The position numbers and the translations under genes are program-made. Positions 20,582 through 28,717 of a stretch of 64,000 bases of DNA are shown here, piece by piece. Position 1 is the stretch's first letter. The number at the start of each line of letters is the position of its first letter. The notes under the pieces were generated by a model. That model searched no databases. It had not been told where the DNA came from and was given only the letters and a program-made list of their open reading frames with translations. The stretch is from an uncultured Prevotella sp. (GTDB taxonomy: Bacteria; Bacteroidota; Bacteroidia; Bacteroidales; Bacteroidaceae), in contig CAKQMS010000004.1 in assembly GCA_934254985.1 (NCBI GenBank), forward strand, positions 62,001 through 126,000, in the 5' to 3' direction.

Positions 20582-21586
20582 ATGGCATACAAACCAACAA
20601 TGGACGACATCAAGAAGCTCCGCACTATGACTGGTGCTGGACTCGGTGATGTCAAGAAAGCCCTTGTAGAGGCAGAAGGTGACTTCGACAAGGCTAAGGA
20701 TTTGCTTCGTGAGCGTGGCCTCGCCATCGCTGCAAAGCGTTCTGACCGTGAGACTTCTAACGGTTGTGTTCTCGTAAAGAAGGTTGACGGCTTCGCAGCT
20801 ATGGTAGCTGTAAAGTGTGAGACTGACTTCGTAGCTAATGGCGCTGACTTCATCGCCATGACACAGAGCATCCTCGATGCAGCCGTAGCAGCTAAGGCTA
20901 AGAACCTCGACGAGGTTAAGGCTTTGAAGCTCGCTAATGGCGACGACGCAGCATCTGCTGTTCAGCAGCGTTCAGGTATCTCTGGCGAAAAGATGGAAAT
21001 CGACGGCTACAACTACCTCGAGGGAGAAAACATTGAGATCTACGACCACATGAACAAGCACACTCTCGCTACAATGGTTCAGACCAATATTGAGGCTGTA
21101 GAGGCTGCACACAAGGTTGCCATGCAGGTTGCTGCCATGAAGCCAGTAGCTCTCGACGAATCTTCTGTACCACAGGAGGTTAAGGACGAGGAGTACAAGG
21201 TTGCTGTTCAGAAGACTAAGGAAGAGCAGGTTGAGAAGGCTGTTGCTGCTGCTATCAAGAAGGCTGGCTACAACGCTTACATCGCTGAGAGCGAGGAGCA
21301 CCTCGAAGAGGGTATCCGCAAGGGTAACATCACAGAGGCTGACGCTGACGCTATCCGCGAACTCAAGAAGACAACTGCTGAGCAGAAGCTCGCTAACTTG
21401 CCTGAGCAGATGATTCAGAACATCGCTAAGGGTCGTTTGGCTAAGTTCTTCAAGGACAACTGCCTCGTAGACCAGGAGTTCCAGTTTGGCGATGGCGACA
21501 AGCAGACTGTAGGTGAATATCTTAAGAAGGTTAACGCTGACCTTAAGATCGTTGCTTACAAGCGCTTCACTCTTGCTGCTGAGTAA
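20582..21586 (+). CDS. tsf: Translation elongation factor Ts
   Basis: Nucleotide exchange factor for EF-Tu, 334 residues. The N-terminal UBA-like domain has DIKKLRTMTGAGLGDVKKALVEAEGD, and the signature CETDFVANG is at about residue 80. The downstream dimerisation and C-terminal modules are complete. It ends the ribosomal block and is followed by a strong terminator. Confidence 0.97.
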   Translation: MAYKPTMDDIKKLRTMTGAGLGDVKKALVEAEGDFDKAKDLLRERGLAIAAKRSDRETSNGCVLVKKVDGFAAMVAVKCETDFVANGADFIAMTQSILDAAVAAKAKNLDEVKALKLANGDDAASAVQQRSGISGEKMEIDGYNYLEGENIEIYDHMNKHTLATMVQTNIEAVEAAHKVAMQVAAMKPVALDESSVPQEVKDEEYKVAVQKTKEEQVEKAVAAAIKKAGYNAYIAESEEHLEEGIRKGNITEADADAIRELKKTTAEQKLANLPEQMIQNIAKGRLAKFFKDNCLVDQEFQFGDGDKQTVGEYLKKVNADLKIVAYKRFTLAAE

Positions 21587-21614
21587 TCTTACTACAAAGC
21601 AAAATAAAAACCCC

Positions 21615-21648
21615 AATGGGCATGCTTCAACGGCATGCCCATTTTTTG
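21615..21648 (+). terminator. Intrinsic terminator after tsf
   Basis: An 11-bp stem (21615-21625 with 21633-21643) contains GGGCATGC/GCATGCCC, followed by a run of T. Confidence 0.92.
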
Positions 21649-21705
21649 TATCATCACTTTCTCATTCGTAGAAAATTAAGTATCATCATTTTCTCATTCG
21701 TAGAA
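21649..21705. repeat. 25-bp direct repeat, two copies
   Basis: The copies at 21649-21673 and 21681-21705 differ by one base. They share TTTCTCATTCGTAGAA and are separated by 7 bases, just upstream of the FAH-family gene promoter. They may be a regulator site or a small duplication. Confidence 0.7.
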
Positions 21706-21778
21706 TATAAAAGGACTTGCAGAGGTTCAATTATTATCATTTAGTGGCTTTAATCGCTATAGTATCAAATGTTTTTGC

Positions 21779-21786
21779 TAATTTTG
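21779..21786 (+). promoter_or_regulatory. Promoter -7 box of the FAH-porU-porV unit
   Basis: TAATTTTG lies 30 bases before the ATG at 21816 and fits TAnnTTTG. Confidence 0.6.
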
Positions 21787-21815
21787 CATGCAGAAATCAA
21801 TAAAACCATAAGAAA

Positions 21816-22433
21816 ATGAAGATATTCGCTATCGGCATGAACTATGCCCTACACAATAAAGAGCTACATAATACGTTATTAAAACCAGAGAAGCCTGTGA
21901 TTTTCACTAAGGCCGACTCTGCCATGCTGAAAGACCATAAGCCTTTCTTCATACCCGACCACATGGGACGCATAGACTATGAAACGGAACTCGTGGTGCG
22001 TATATGCAAGCTCGGCAAGAATATTTCTACTCGCTTTGCTCATCGCTATTATGATGCTGTGACTGTAGGTATCGACTTCACGGCTCGCGAAATGCAGACG
22101 CAACTACGCGAAAAGGGATTGCCTTGGGAGATATGCAAAGGCTTCGATGGCTCGGCAGCTCTCGGTGACTGGGTAGACGTGGATAAATTCCGCAATATCC
22201 AGGCTCTACACTTCCACCTCGACATCAACGGCAAAACTGTGCAGGAAGGATGTTCGAGCGATATGCTCTTCAAGGTAGACGAAATAATAAGCTACATAAG
22301 CCAATATTTCACTCTAAAAACTGGCGACATACTATATACTGGCACACCTGCAGGCGTAGGACCAGTAAATATCGACGACCATCTGGAGGGCTATATCGAA
22401 GACCGCAAAGTGTTGGAATTCAATTGCAAATAA
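21816..22433 (+). CDS. Fumarylacetoacetate hydrolase family protein
   Basis: Metal-dependent hydrolase or decarboxylase of the FAH fold, 205 residues, cytoplasmic. The conserved acidic metal site is visible in DYETELVVRI. The KGFDGSAALGDWV segment and the closing GDILYTGTPAGVGP motif are also typical. The substrate in Bacteroidetes is not known to me; small 2-oxo acid decarboxylation (oxaloacetate-type) is one family activity. porU starts 10 bases later, so it is probably transcribed with the secretion genes without an obvious functional link. Confidence 0.85.
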   Translation: MKIFAIGMNYALHNKELHNTLLKPEKPVIFTKADSAMLKDHKPFFIPDHMGRIDYETELVVRICKLGKNISTRFAHRYYDAVTVGIDFTAREMQTQLREKGLPWEICKGFDGSAALGDWVDVDKFRNIQALHFHLDINGKTVQEGCSSDMLFKVDEIISYISQYFTLKTGDILYTGTPAGVGPVNIDDHLEGYIEDRKVLEFNCK

Positions 22434-22443
22434 TGCCCAATAA

Positions 22444-25400
22444 ATGATATTGAGAAAACATATCTTCATACTCCTCTTGCTCTTAGCATCGTGCTTTGGT
22501 GCTAATGCGCAACGATTCTTCAACCTCGCCTCTTCACAGGTGGAGGTAGACTCTGTATTGCCTGAGTTTACCTACGCCATACCGCTCTACGACAACTACG
22601 ACGACTCGCTATATACCGTCAGCATCCTCTACCCTGAGTTCATAGATATGACTCGCACCGACATCGCCAACTATGAGCGATTGTCGAATGAGCCGTTGCC
22701 TGAGATGCCTGTTGTGAAGCAGCAAATTGCCGTAAGTCGCAAGAAGGCGATGCTCGAAACTTATTTCTGCCCTTTGGTAAAGCGCGATGGCAAATACCAG
22801 ATATTGGTGAGTTTCATGCTAAAGGTGGAAGCTAAGGCCAAGGCATCAGCTACGAAGGGCAACGAAACATTAGCAAAGGGCTATGGCGCTATGGCTAATA
22901 TCAATGACGCCTTAACAACCGACAATAACTCCTTAGCTAAAAATAGCTCGGCTGCAGAGAGATATGCAGCAAACTCTATACTTGCAACGGGCAAATGGGC
23001 AAAGATTCGTGTGCCTTCCTCAGGTGTATATCAGATCACGGAATCTCTTATCAGAAAGGCAGGCTTCAGCAGTCTTTCTAAAATAAAGGTATATGGCTAT
23101 GGTGGAAACCTTCAGGCTGAGCGCCTTGATGGCAACACCCTAAAAGAACTCGACGACTTAAAAGAAGTTGCAACCTACGACCGTGGCAAGTCGCGACTTT
23201 TCTATGCTCGTGGTCCTGTATCATGGAGCAGTCCTACTGCCACTCGCCGCACCCGTAATCCTTATTCCGACTACGGATATTATTTCATCACAGAGACTAC
23301 GAACAGCGAAGAAGAACCTCTAAAAGCCGACTCTGCAGCTTTCATCTCTGCTTTCTATCCTTCTAACAACGACTACCACAGCATATACGAGGTAGACGGC
23401 TACGCATGGTATCATGGTGGTCGCAATCTCTATGACTCTAAGGCTATAAGTAGCGGTAGCTCGCAAAAGGTGGTATTATCAAAACCTGCTAATGCCACAT
23501 CTGCTCAACTTTCAGTCAACGTCTCGGCAGGCTCTTCGAGTAGCGTAGAGGTTTTGCACAACGGTGCTTCTCTTGGCACTATCACTATCTCTGTGCCAGC
23601 AAAATACTATGCTGGCAACGAAGCTATGAAGACTTACACCATCTCTTCGCAGCAGGCTAAAGATACCATAACAATAAGGAATAACGGAAGTCCGCCTGTA
23701 CGCCTCGACTTCGTTTCTGCAGCTTGGGATAAACCATCGCCTGCACCTTCGCTCGATGGTTCGTTTCCTGATGCTGAGTATGTGTACAACATAACAAACC
23801 AAAACCATCATGCCGACTCTGCTGCCGACATGGTGATAATAATACCTACATCACAGAAACTGCTGAAACAAGCTAACCGTCTTGCCGACTTCCATCGTCA
23901 GCACGATGGCATGCGAGTAAACGTGGTGCCTGCAGATGAACTTTTCAACGAATTCTCAAGCGGCACTCCTGACGCCAACGCATATCGCCGATATATGAAG
24001 ATGCTCTACGATCGTGCTGAGACTGAGGCTGATATGCCAAGTCATCTGCTATTGTTTGGCGACTGCGTATGGGACAACCGCATGCTAACTCAAGACTGTC
24101 GCAACATGTCGCCCGACGACTATCTGCTTGTCTTTGAGAGCGAGAATTCATTCTCTGAAACAACTTGCTATGCCGACGATGGTTTCTATTGTCTTCTCGA
24201 CGATGGCGAGGGTGCAAACCTCTTGACTTCCGACCGTCCCGACATTGCCGTTGGTCGTTTTCCTGTAACTACAGAGGCTGAAGCCAAGATTATGGTCGAC
24301 AAGACTATCGGCTATGTAGAAAACAAGAATGCTGGCAGTTGGCAGAATACCATAGTTTTCATGGGCGATGATGGCGACGCCAATATCCACATGCACGATG
24401 TCAACGAGGTTGCCGACGCCACAATCTCTGCCCACCCTGAATATTTGGTTCGCAAGATTATGTGGGATGCTTATCCTCAGGAGACATCTGCCTCAGGTCA
24501 TGGCTACCCTGCAGTAACCAACCTCATCAAGCGCTTGCAGTCTTCTGGCGCATTAATCTTCGACTATGGTGGTCACGGTCGTCCAGACCAGGTATCGCAT
24601 GAGAATGTGCTACGACTAACAGACTTCAAAGCTTTTAGCAATAAGAATCTCCCTCTATGGGTAACAGCCACTTGCGACATCATGCCTTACGATGGCGTGG
24701 AGCCTACGATAGGCGAAGCGGCTGTGCTCAACGAGAATGGTGGCGCCATGGCTTTCTTCGGTACTGCTCGCACGGTGTTTGTGCCTGAAAACAAAGCCAT
24801 CAACCGCGCATTCATGAAATATGTGCTCACCTATGATAGCAATGGCAAACCTATCACCATCGGCGAAGCTCAACGACTCACAAAGTCGTATCTCATAACA
24901 TCATCAGAAGACCGCTCTGCCAACAAACTGCAATATCAGCTACTTGGCGACCCTGCCGTGGCTCTACATCTGCCTACTCAAAAGGTGGTGGTAGACTCCA
25001 TCAACGGCATTTCTGTAAACGATACGCAGAAGAAAGCTACTCTCCAAGCTGGTAGCATAGCAACAATTAGCGGCCATATCGAAGGCAACAACGATTTCAC
25101 AGGACTTGTTTCTGCTACCGTTCGCGACTCGCGTGAGCTGATAACATGCAATATGAATGCTTCTGCAGCTGCCGACTCAGCCTTCACGTTCTACGACTAT
25201 ACGAAGTATTTGTTTAATGGTTCCGACAGCATCAAGAATGGCAAATTCAATCTTTCGTTTGCTGTGCCTATGGACATCAACTATAGCGACAAGGCTGGTA
25301 TAATGAACTTCCATGCCGTAAGCAGCGACAAGCAGATGTTGGCGCATGGATATTGCACCAACTTCATCGTTGGCGGAACTGCCACCGTCGACAACGATTC

Positions 25401-26061
25401 CATCGGACCATCTATATTCTGCTATCTCAATTCGCCTTCGTTCGTAAATGGTGGCAACGTAAACTCTACCCCATATTTCGTAGCGCAGATAACAGATGCC
25501 AACGGCATAAACTCTACAGGCAACGGCATTGGCCACGACTTGCAGCTCATCATAGATGGCGATATGGCAAAGACCTACACGCTAAACGATAACTTCGTCT
25601 ACGACTTCGGCACCTACACCTCGGGCACCACATATTATCAGATTCCAGAACTATCAGCAGGCAAGCATACTCTGAAGTTCCGTGCTTGGGATATTCTCAA
25701 CAACTCATCGACGGTATCGCTCGACTTCAATGTTGTGCGTGGTCTCACTCCAAAGCTCTTCAATGTAGGCGTTACCAAGAATCCTGCTTCAACTTCAACA
25801 ACATTCATCATCAACCACGACCGCGTGGGCACAACGATGGATGTCGACATCGATGTATTCGACGCCAGCGGTCGCCTACTATGGACGCGCCATGAGTCGG
25901 GAGTTTCTACCGACGGTGCCTATACCTCTACATGGAATCTATGCACCGACAGCGGTCAGCAACTGCAAACGGGTGTGTATCTTTATCGTGTGAGAGTAGC
26001 GTGCGAAGGTAGTAGCCAAGCATCAAAAGCCAACAAACTTGTGGTTATAAGCAATAAATAG
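22444..26061 (+). CDS. porU: Type IX secretion sortase PorU (C25 peptidase family)
   Basis: Cell-surface sortase that removes the C-terminal signal of type IX cargo and attaches cargo to the outer membrane. The 1205-residue protein has a signal peptide ending near GANAQ and a long N-terminal region. The gingipain-type catalytic domain contains His711 in FDYGGHGRPD and Cys744 in VTATCDIMPYD. The His-Cys spacing of 33 equals that of Porphyromonas PorU (His657/Cys690, from memory). The C-terminus holds beta-domains and a sorting-like tail. porV is immediately downstream, and the two form the attachment complex in the outer membrane. Confidence 0.93.
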   Translation: MILRKHIFILLLLLASCFGANAQRFFNLASSQVEVDSVLPEFTYAIPLYDNYDDSLYTVSILYPEFIDMTRTDIANYERLSNEPLPEMPVVKQQIAVSRKKAMLETYFCPLVKRDGKYQILVSFMLKVEAKAKASATKGNETLAKGYGAMANINDALTTDNNSLAKNSSAAERYAANSILATGKWAKIRVPSSGVYQITESLIRKAGFSSLSKIKVYGYGGNLQAERLDGNTLKELDDLKEVATYDRGKSRLFYARGPVSWSSPTATRRTRNPYSDYGYYFITETTNSEEEPLKADSAAFISAFYPSNNDYHSIYEVDGYAWYHGGRNLYDSKAISSGSSQKVVLSKPANATSAQLSVNVSAGSSSSVEVLHNGASLGTITISVPAKYYAGNEAMKTYTISSQQAKDTITIRNNGSPPVRLDFVSAAWDKPSPAPSLDGSFPDAEYVYNITNQNHHADSAADMVIIIPTSQKLLKQANRLADFHRQHDGMRVNVVPADELFNEFSSGTPDANAYRRYMKMLYDRAETEADMPSHLLLFGDCVWDNRMLTQDCRNMSPDDYLLVFESENSFSETTCYADDGFYCLLDDGEGANLLTSDRPDIAVGRFPVTTEAEAKIMVDKTIGYVENKNAGSWQNTIVFMGDDGDANIHMHDVNEVADATISAHPEYLVRKIMWDAYPQETSASGHGYPAVTNLIKRLQSSGALIFDYGGHGRPDQVSHENVLRLTDFKAFSNKNLPLWVTATCDIMPYDGVEPTIGEAAVLNENGGAMAFFGTARTVFVPENKAINRAFMKYVLTYDSNGKPITIGEAQRLTKSYLITSSEDRSANKLQYQLLGDPAVALHLPTQKVVVDSINGISVNDTQKKATLQAGSIATISGHIEGNNDFTGLVSATVRDSRELITCNMNASAAADSAFTFYDYTKYLFNGSDSIKNGKFNLSFAVPMDINYSDKAGIMNFHAVSSDKQMLAHGYCTNFIVGGTATVDNDSIGPSIFCYLNSPSFVNGGNVNSTPYFVAQITDANGINSTGNGIGHDLQLIIDGDMAKTYTLNDNFVYDFGTYTSGTTYYQIPELSAGKHTLKFRAWDILNNSSTVSLDFNVVRGLTPKLFNVGVTKNPASTSTTFIINHDRVGTTMDVDIDVFDASGRLLWTRHESGVSTDGAYTSTWNLCTDSGQQLQTGVYLYRVRVACEGSSQASKANKLVVISNK

Positions 26062-26116
26062 CCCACTTCTTACGTTATTATATTGTTTACACCATATTAT
26101 ATATATAACAACGCAG

Positions 26117-27289
26117 ATGAATAAAATATCAAAGATAATCCTCGCGGTTGCACTCGTGATGCTTACTTCTGTTGCCAAGGCACAGGATAAGCGAAACATG
26201 TTCAACCCTATCAACACCTCGGTAACATCACAAACCATTGCCCCTGATGCTCGTGCAGCAGGTATGGGCGACGTGGGTGTTGCCACCGACCCTGACGTAG
26301 TATCTCAATACTGGAACCCTGCGAAATATCCTTTCACAATATCTCGCGCAGGTGTAGCACTCAACTATACACCATGGTTGCGACAGTTGGTATCTGATAT
26401 CGACCTCGCCTACCTCGTGGGCTACTATCGCATAGGCGACTATAGTGCCATCTCTGGTTCGTTGCGCTATTTCTCTCTTGGTGAAGTGTTCACCAGCAGC
26501 TCTGAGGATGGCACTAACGATATGACCATCAATCCTTACGAGATGTCGCTCGATGTTGCTTATTCGCTCATGCTAAGCGAGCATTTCTCACTCTCGGCAG
26601 GCGTACGATGGATTTACTCCGACCTCACCTACGACTACACCGAAGATACATCTCCAGGTTCTGCCTTTGCTGCCGACCTCTCGATGTACTATCAAAACTA
26701 TCTCAACATCGGTAGCCGCGAATGTCAGCTTGGCTTAGGTCTCAACATTTCAAATATCGGTAGTAAGATTACCTTCGGCGGTAGCGACGACTCAGAGTTT
26801 ATCCCTACCAACCTTCGTCTTGGTGCATCGCTCATGGTGCCTATCGACGAATACAACCGCTTCACCATAGCTGCTGATGCCAACAAGCTCCTCGTGCCTA
26901 CATATCCTAAGCAGGAAGATGGCGAGAGCACAGAAGACTATCAGGAGCGTGTGCAGAAAGATTACTACGACGTATCTTCTATCAGCGGTATGTTCAAGAG
27001 CTTCAGCGATGCCCCTAACGGCTTCAAGGAGGAATTGCAAGAGATACAATGGAGCGTGGGTGCAGAGTATGTATACAACGACAAGTTCTCTCTTCGCGCT
27101 GGTTATCACCACGAGAGCGAGAACAAGGGAAACCGCAAATACTTCACCGTGGGTGCTGGTTTCCGCATGAATGTATTCTCTCTCGATGCTGGTTATGTGA
27201 TAGCAACTGCCAAGAGCAACCCTCTTGACCAAACTCTCCGCTTCACCCTCAGCTTCGACATGGATGGAATAAAGGATTTATTTAAATAA
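26117..27289 (+). CDS. porV: Type IX secretion outer-membrane protein PorV
   Basis: FadL-like outer-membrane barrel that collects secreted cargo from the translocon and hands it to PorU. It has 390 residues, with a signal peptide ending near VAKAQ. The conserved N-terminal segment is TIAPDARAAGMGDVGVATDPDVVSQYWNPAKYPF. Alternating aromatic strands follow, and the end shows the barrel-closing pattern RFTLSFDMDGIKDLFK. It lies 55 bases after porU. The adjacency strongly supports both names. Confidence 0.93.
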   Translation: MNKISKIILAVALVMLTSVAKAQDKRNMFNPINTSVTSQTIAPDARAAGMGDVGVATDPDVVSQYWNPAKYPFTISRAGVALNYTPWLRQLVSDIDLAYLVGYYRIGDYSAISGSLRYFSLGEVFTSSSEDGTNDMTINPYEMSLDVAYSLMLSEHFSLSAGVRWIYSDLTYDYTEDTSPGSAFAADLSMYYQNYLNIGSRECQLGLGLNISNIGSKITFGGSDDSEFIPTNLRLGASLMVPIDEYNRFTIAADANKLLVPTYPKQEDGESTEDYQERVQKDYYDVSSISGMFKSFSDAPNGFKEELQEIQWSVGAEYVYNDKFSLRAGYHHESENKGNRKYFTVGAGFRMNVFSLDAGYVIATAKSNPLDQTLRFTLSFDMDGIKDLFK

Positions 27290-27346
27290 GCGCCAGCCCA
27301 TCCCCTTGGGTTGCGTTCGTCGCAGCTCGGCTGCGTCGCTTTCCCT
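27288..27346. repeat. GC-rich dispersed element, copy 1
   Basis: AAGCGCCAGCCC followed by GGGTTGCGTTCGTCGCAG and CTCGGCTGCGTCGCTTTCCC. A near-identical copy is at 31301-31361. The element contains the small hairpin CGCAGC-TCG-GCTGCG and directly abuts the porV stop codon. Confidence 0.85.
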
Positions 27347-27367
27347 TTTTAAAAAAAATAATACCAA

Positions 27368-27844
27368 ATGAATATCCGAGTAGGAATGGGCTACGATGTC
27401 CATAAGCTTGTGCCTGGTCGTGCGTTATGGCTTGGCGGAATAAAGATAGACCACACGCTGGGCTTGCTTGGCCATAGCGATGCTGATGTATTGATACATG
27501 CCATTTGCGACGCCTTGCTTGGTGCCGCCAACATGCGCGACATAGGCTATCACTTCCCTGATACCTCTGCCGACACCCTCGACATGGATTCCAAAATCAT
27601 CCTTCGCCAAACCATCGACCTCTTAGCCACCAAGGGCTATCGCCTCGGCAATATCGATGCCACCATCTGCGCAGAGCGTCCAAAAATAAACCCTCATGTA
27701 GAAGCCATGAAGGCATGCCTTGCAGAAGTCATCGGTTGCGATACCGACCAGATATCCATCAAAGCCACTACCACCGAACATCTCGGCTTCACGGGTCGCG
27801 AAGAGGGTATCAGCGCCTATGCTGTATGCCTCATAGAAAAGTGA
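27368..27844 (+). CDS. ispF: 2-C-methyl-D-erythritol 2,4-cyclodiphosphate synthase
   Basis: Fifth enzyme of the MEP isoprenoid pathway, 158 residues. The start RVGMGYDVHKLVPGR carries the metal-binding Asp and His. LLGHSDADVLIHAICDALLGA has the third ligand, and the end has KATTTEHLGFTGREEGISAYAV. All active-site segments are intact. Its TGA stop lies within the 30-bp GTGAAG repeat, so the last bases of the gene are part of that dispersed element. Confidence 0.96.
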   Translation: MNIRVGMGYDVHKLVPGRALWLGGIKIDHTLGLLGHSDADVLIHAICDALLGAANMRDIGYHFPDTSADTLDMDSKIILRQTIDLLATKGYRLGNIDATICAERPKINPHVEAMKACLAEVIGCDTDQISIKATTTEHLGFTGREEGISAYAVCLIEK

Positions 27845-27870
27845 AGAGTGAAGAACGAAGAGTGAAGAAT
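27841..27870 (+). repeat. 30-bp GTGAAG element, copy overlapping the ispF stop
   Basis: This stretch starts GTGAAGAGTGAAGAACGAAG. It is identical over 30 bases to the reverse complement of 34141-34170, and differs at two bases from the copy at 45971-46000. Confidence 0.9.
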
Positions 27871-27885
27871 CAATTACAATAATAG

Positions 27886-27928
27886 AAAAAAGGATAGCGG
27901 AAACAAAATATTTCCGCTATCCTTTTTT
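27886..27928. terminator. Terminator after ispF
   Basis: A perfect 18-bp stem pairs 27886-27903 with 27911-27928 around a 7-base loop. It is flanked by A6 on one side and T6 on the other, so it works in both directions. The gap up to 28062 otherwise holds CTTC-type repeat words only. Confidence 0.92.
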
Positions 27929-28062
27929 AGTTATCTTCTTTTTAGTTATTCCCTTTCTATTTATTCTTTTTTCTTTTATAGAGTGAAGCTCTATTCTTCG
28001 TTCTTCACTTCAAGTCTAATTACTCCCATCTCTTTTGGAGAGGGGCTGGGGGTGAGGCTTTT

Positions 28063-28533
28063 TTATTTCTTCTCCAAATACTCCGCAAACACTCTTGCCG
28101 CACTTTCTACTTTGCGTGCACAAGGGCGCACCTTATAGTATTCGGCATTGCGCTCATCTGGCATATGCGTTATTGGCTGTGGCTTCACACCTCCCAAGCC
28201 TAATAGCTCAGAACAGATGATAGAGCCATTGCGCTGACGGAATGTCTCAAGTAGCTCCTGCACCACCTTATAGCATGCCGACTTACCCTGACGGTCGTTG
28301 CCTTCCGTCTGTCCACAGTCGAGACCTGCCAATATCACCAGTCCCGATACGGCACCACACATCATCCTCATTCTGCCAACGCCACCGCCAAAGCCTGCAG
28401 CTATACGCTTTGCCATGTTATCATCCAAACCATAGAGGTCGGCAAATGCAGCCACCACACTCTGACTACAGCCGTAGCCCTGCATAAAGTTGTCTACAGC
28501 CTGCTGTATTCTGTTTTCTAATTCTTGTTTCAT
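28063..28533 (-). CDS. C_GCAxxG_C_C family protein
   Basis: Small cysteine-rich protein of 156 residues, probably redox-active or metal-binding; its function is not established. Cysteines are at 22 (GYGCSQSV), 59 in CGAVSG, 73 (LDCGQ), 87 and 107, and a GFGGGVGRMR glycine loop precedes the CGAVSG motif. This spacing defines the C_GCAxxG_C_C family as I know it. There is no signal peptide. It is a single gene with its own TACTTTTG box upstream. Confidence 0.85.
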   Translation of the reverse strand: MKQELENRIQQAVDNFMQGYGCSQSVVAAFADLYGLDDNMAKRIAAGFGGGVGRMRMMCGAVSGLVILAGLDCGQTEGNDRQGKSACYKVVQELLETFRQRNGSIICSELLGLGGVKPQPITHMPDERNAEYYKVRPCARKVESAARVFAEYLEKK

Positions 28534-28554
28534 AAGATTATCATTGAGTTATTG

Positions 28555-28562
28555 CAAAAGTA
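28555..28562 (-). promoter_or_regulatory. Promoter -7 box of the C_GCAxxG_C_C gene
   Basis: On the minus strand this reads TACTTTTG (TAnnTTTG), 22 bases before the ATG at 28533. Confidence 0.6.
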
Positions 28563-28678
28563 AGAAAAATAAGTCAATTTTAAGGTGCAAAATGCTCATA
28601 TTTTAAGAAAGAGTGGAAAAACAACAATTATAATCCAATATTAGTTTATTATATACCCTAAAAATACAAATATATTTA

Positions 28679-28686
28679 TATCTTTG
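28679..28686 (+). promoter_or_regulatory. Promoter -7 box of the GH127 gene
   Basis: TATCTTTG fits TAnnTTTG and is 32 bases before the ATG at 28718. Confidence 0.6.
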
Positions 28687-28717
28687 CACTATCCTAATTA
28701 GAAACCAAATAATTAAA

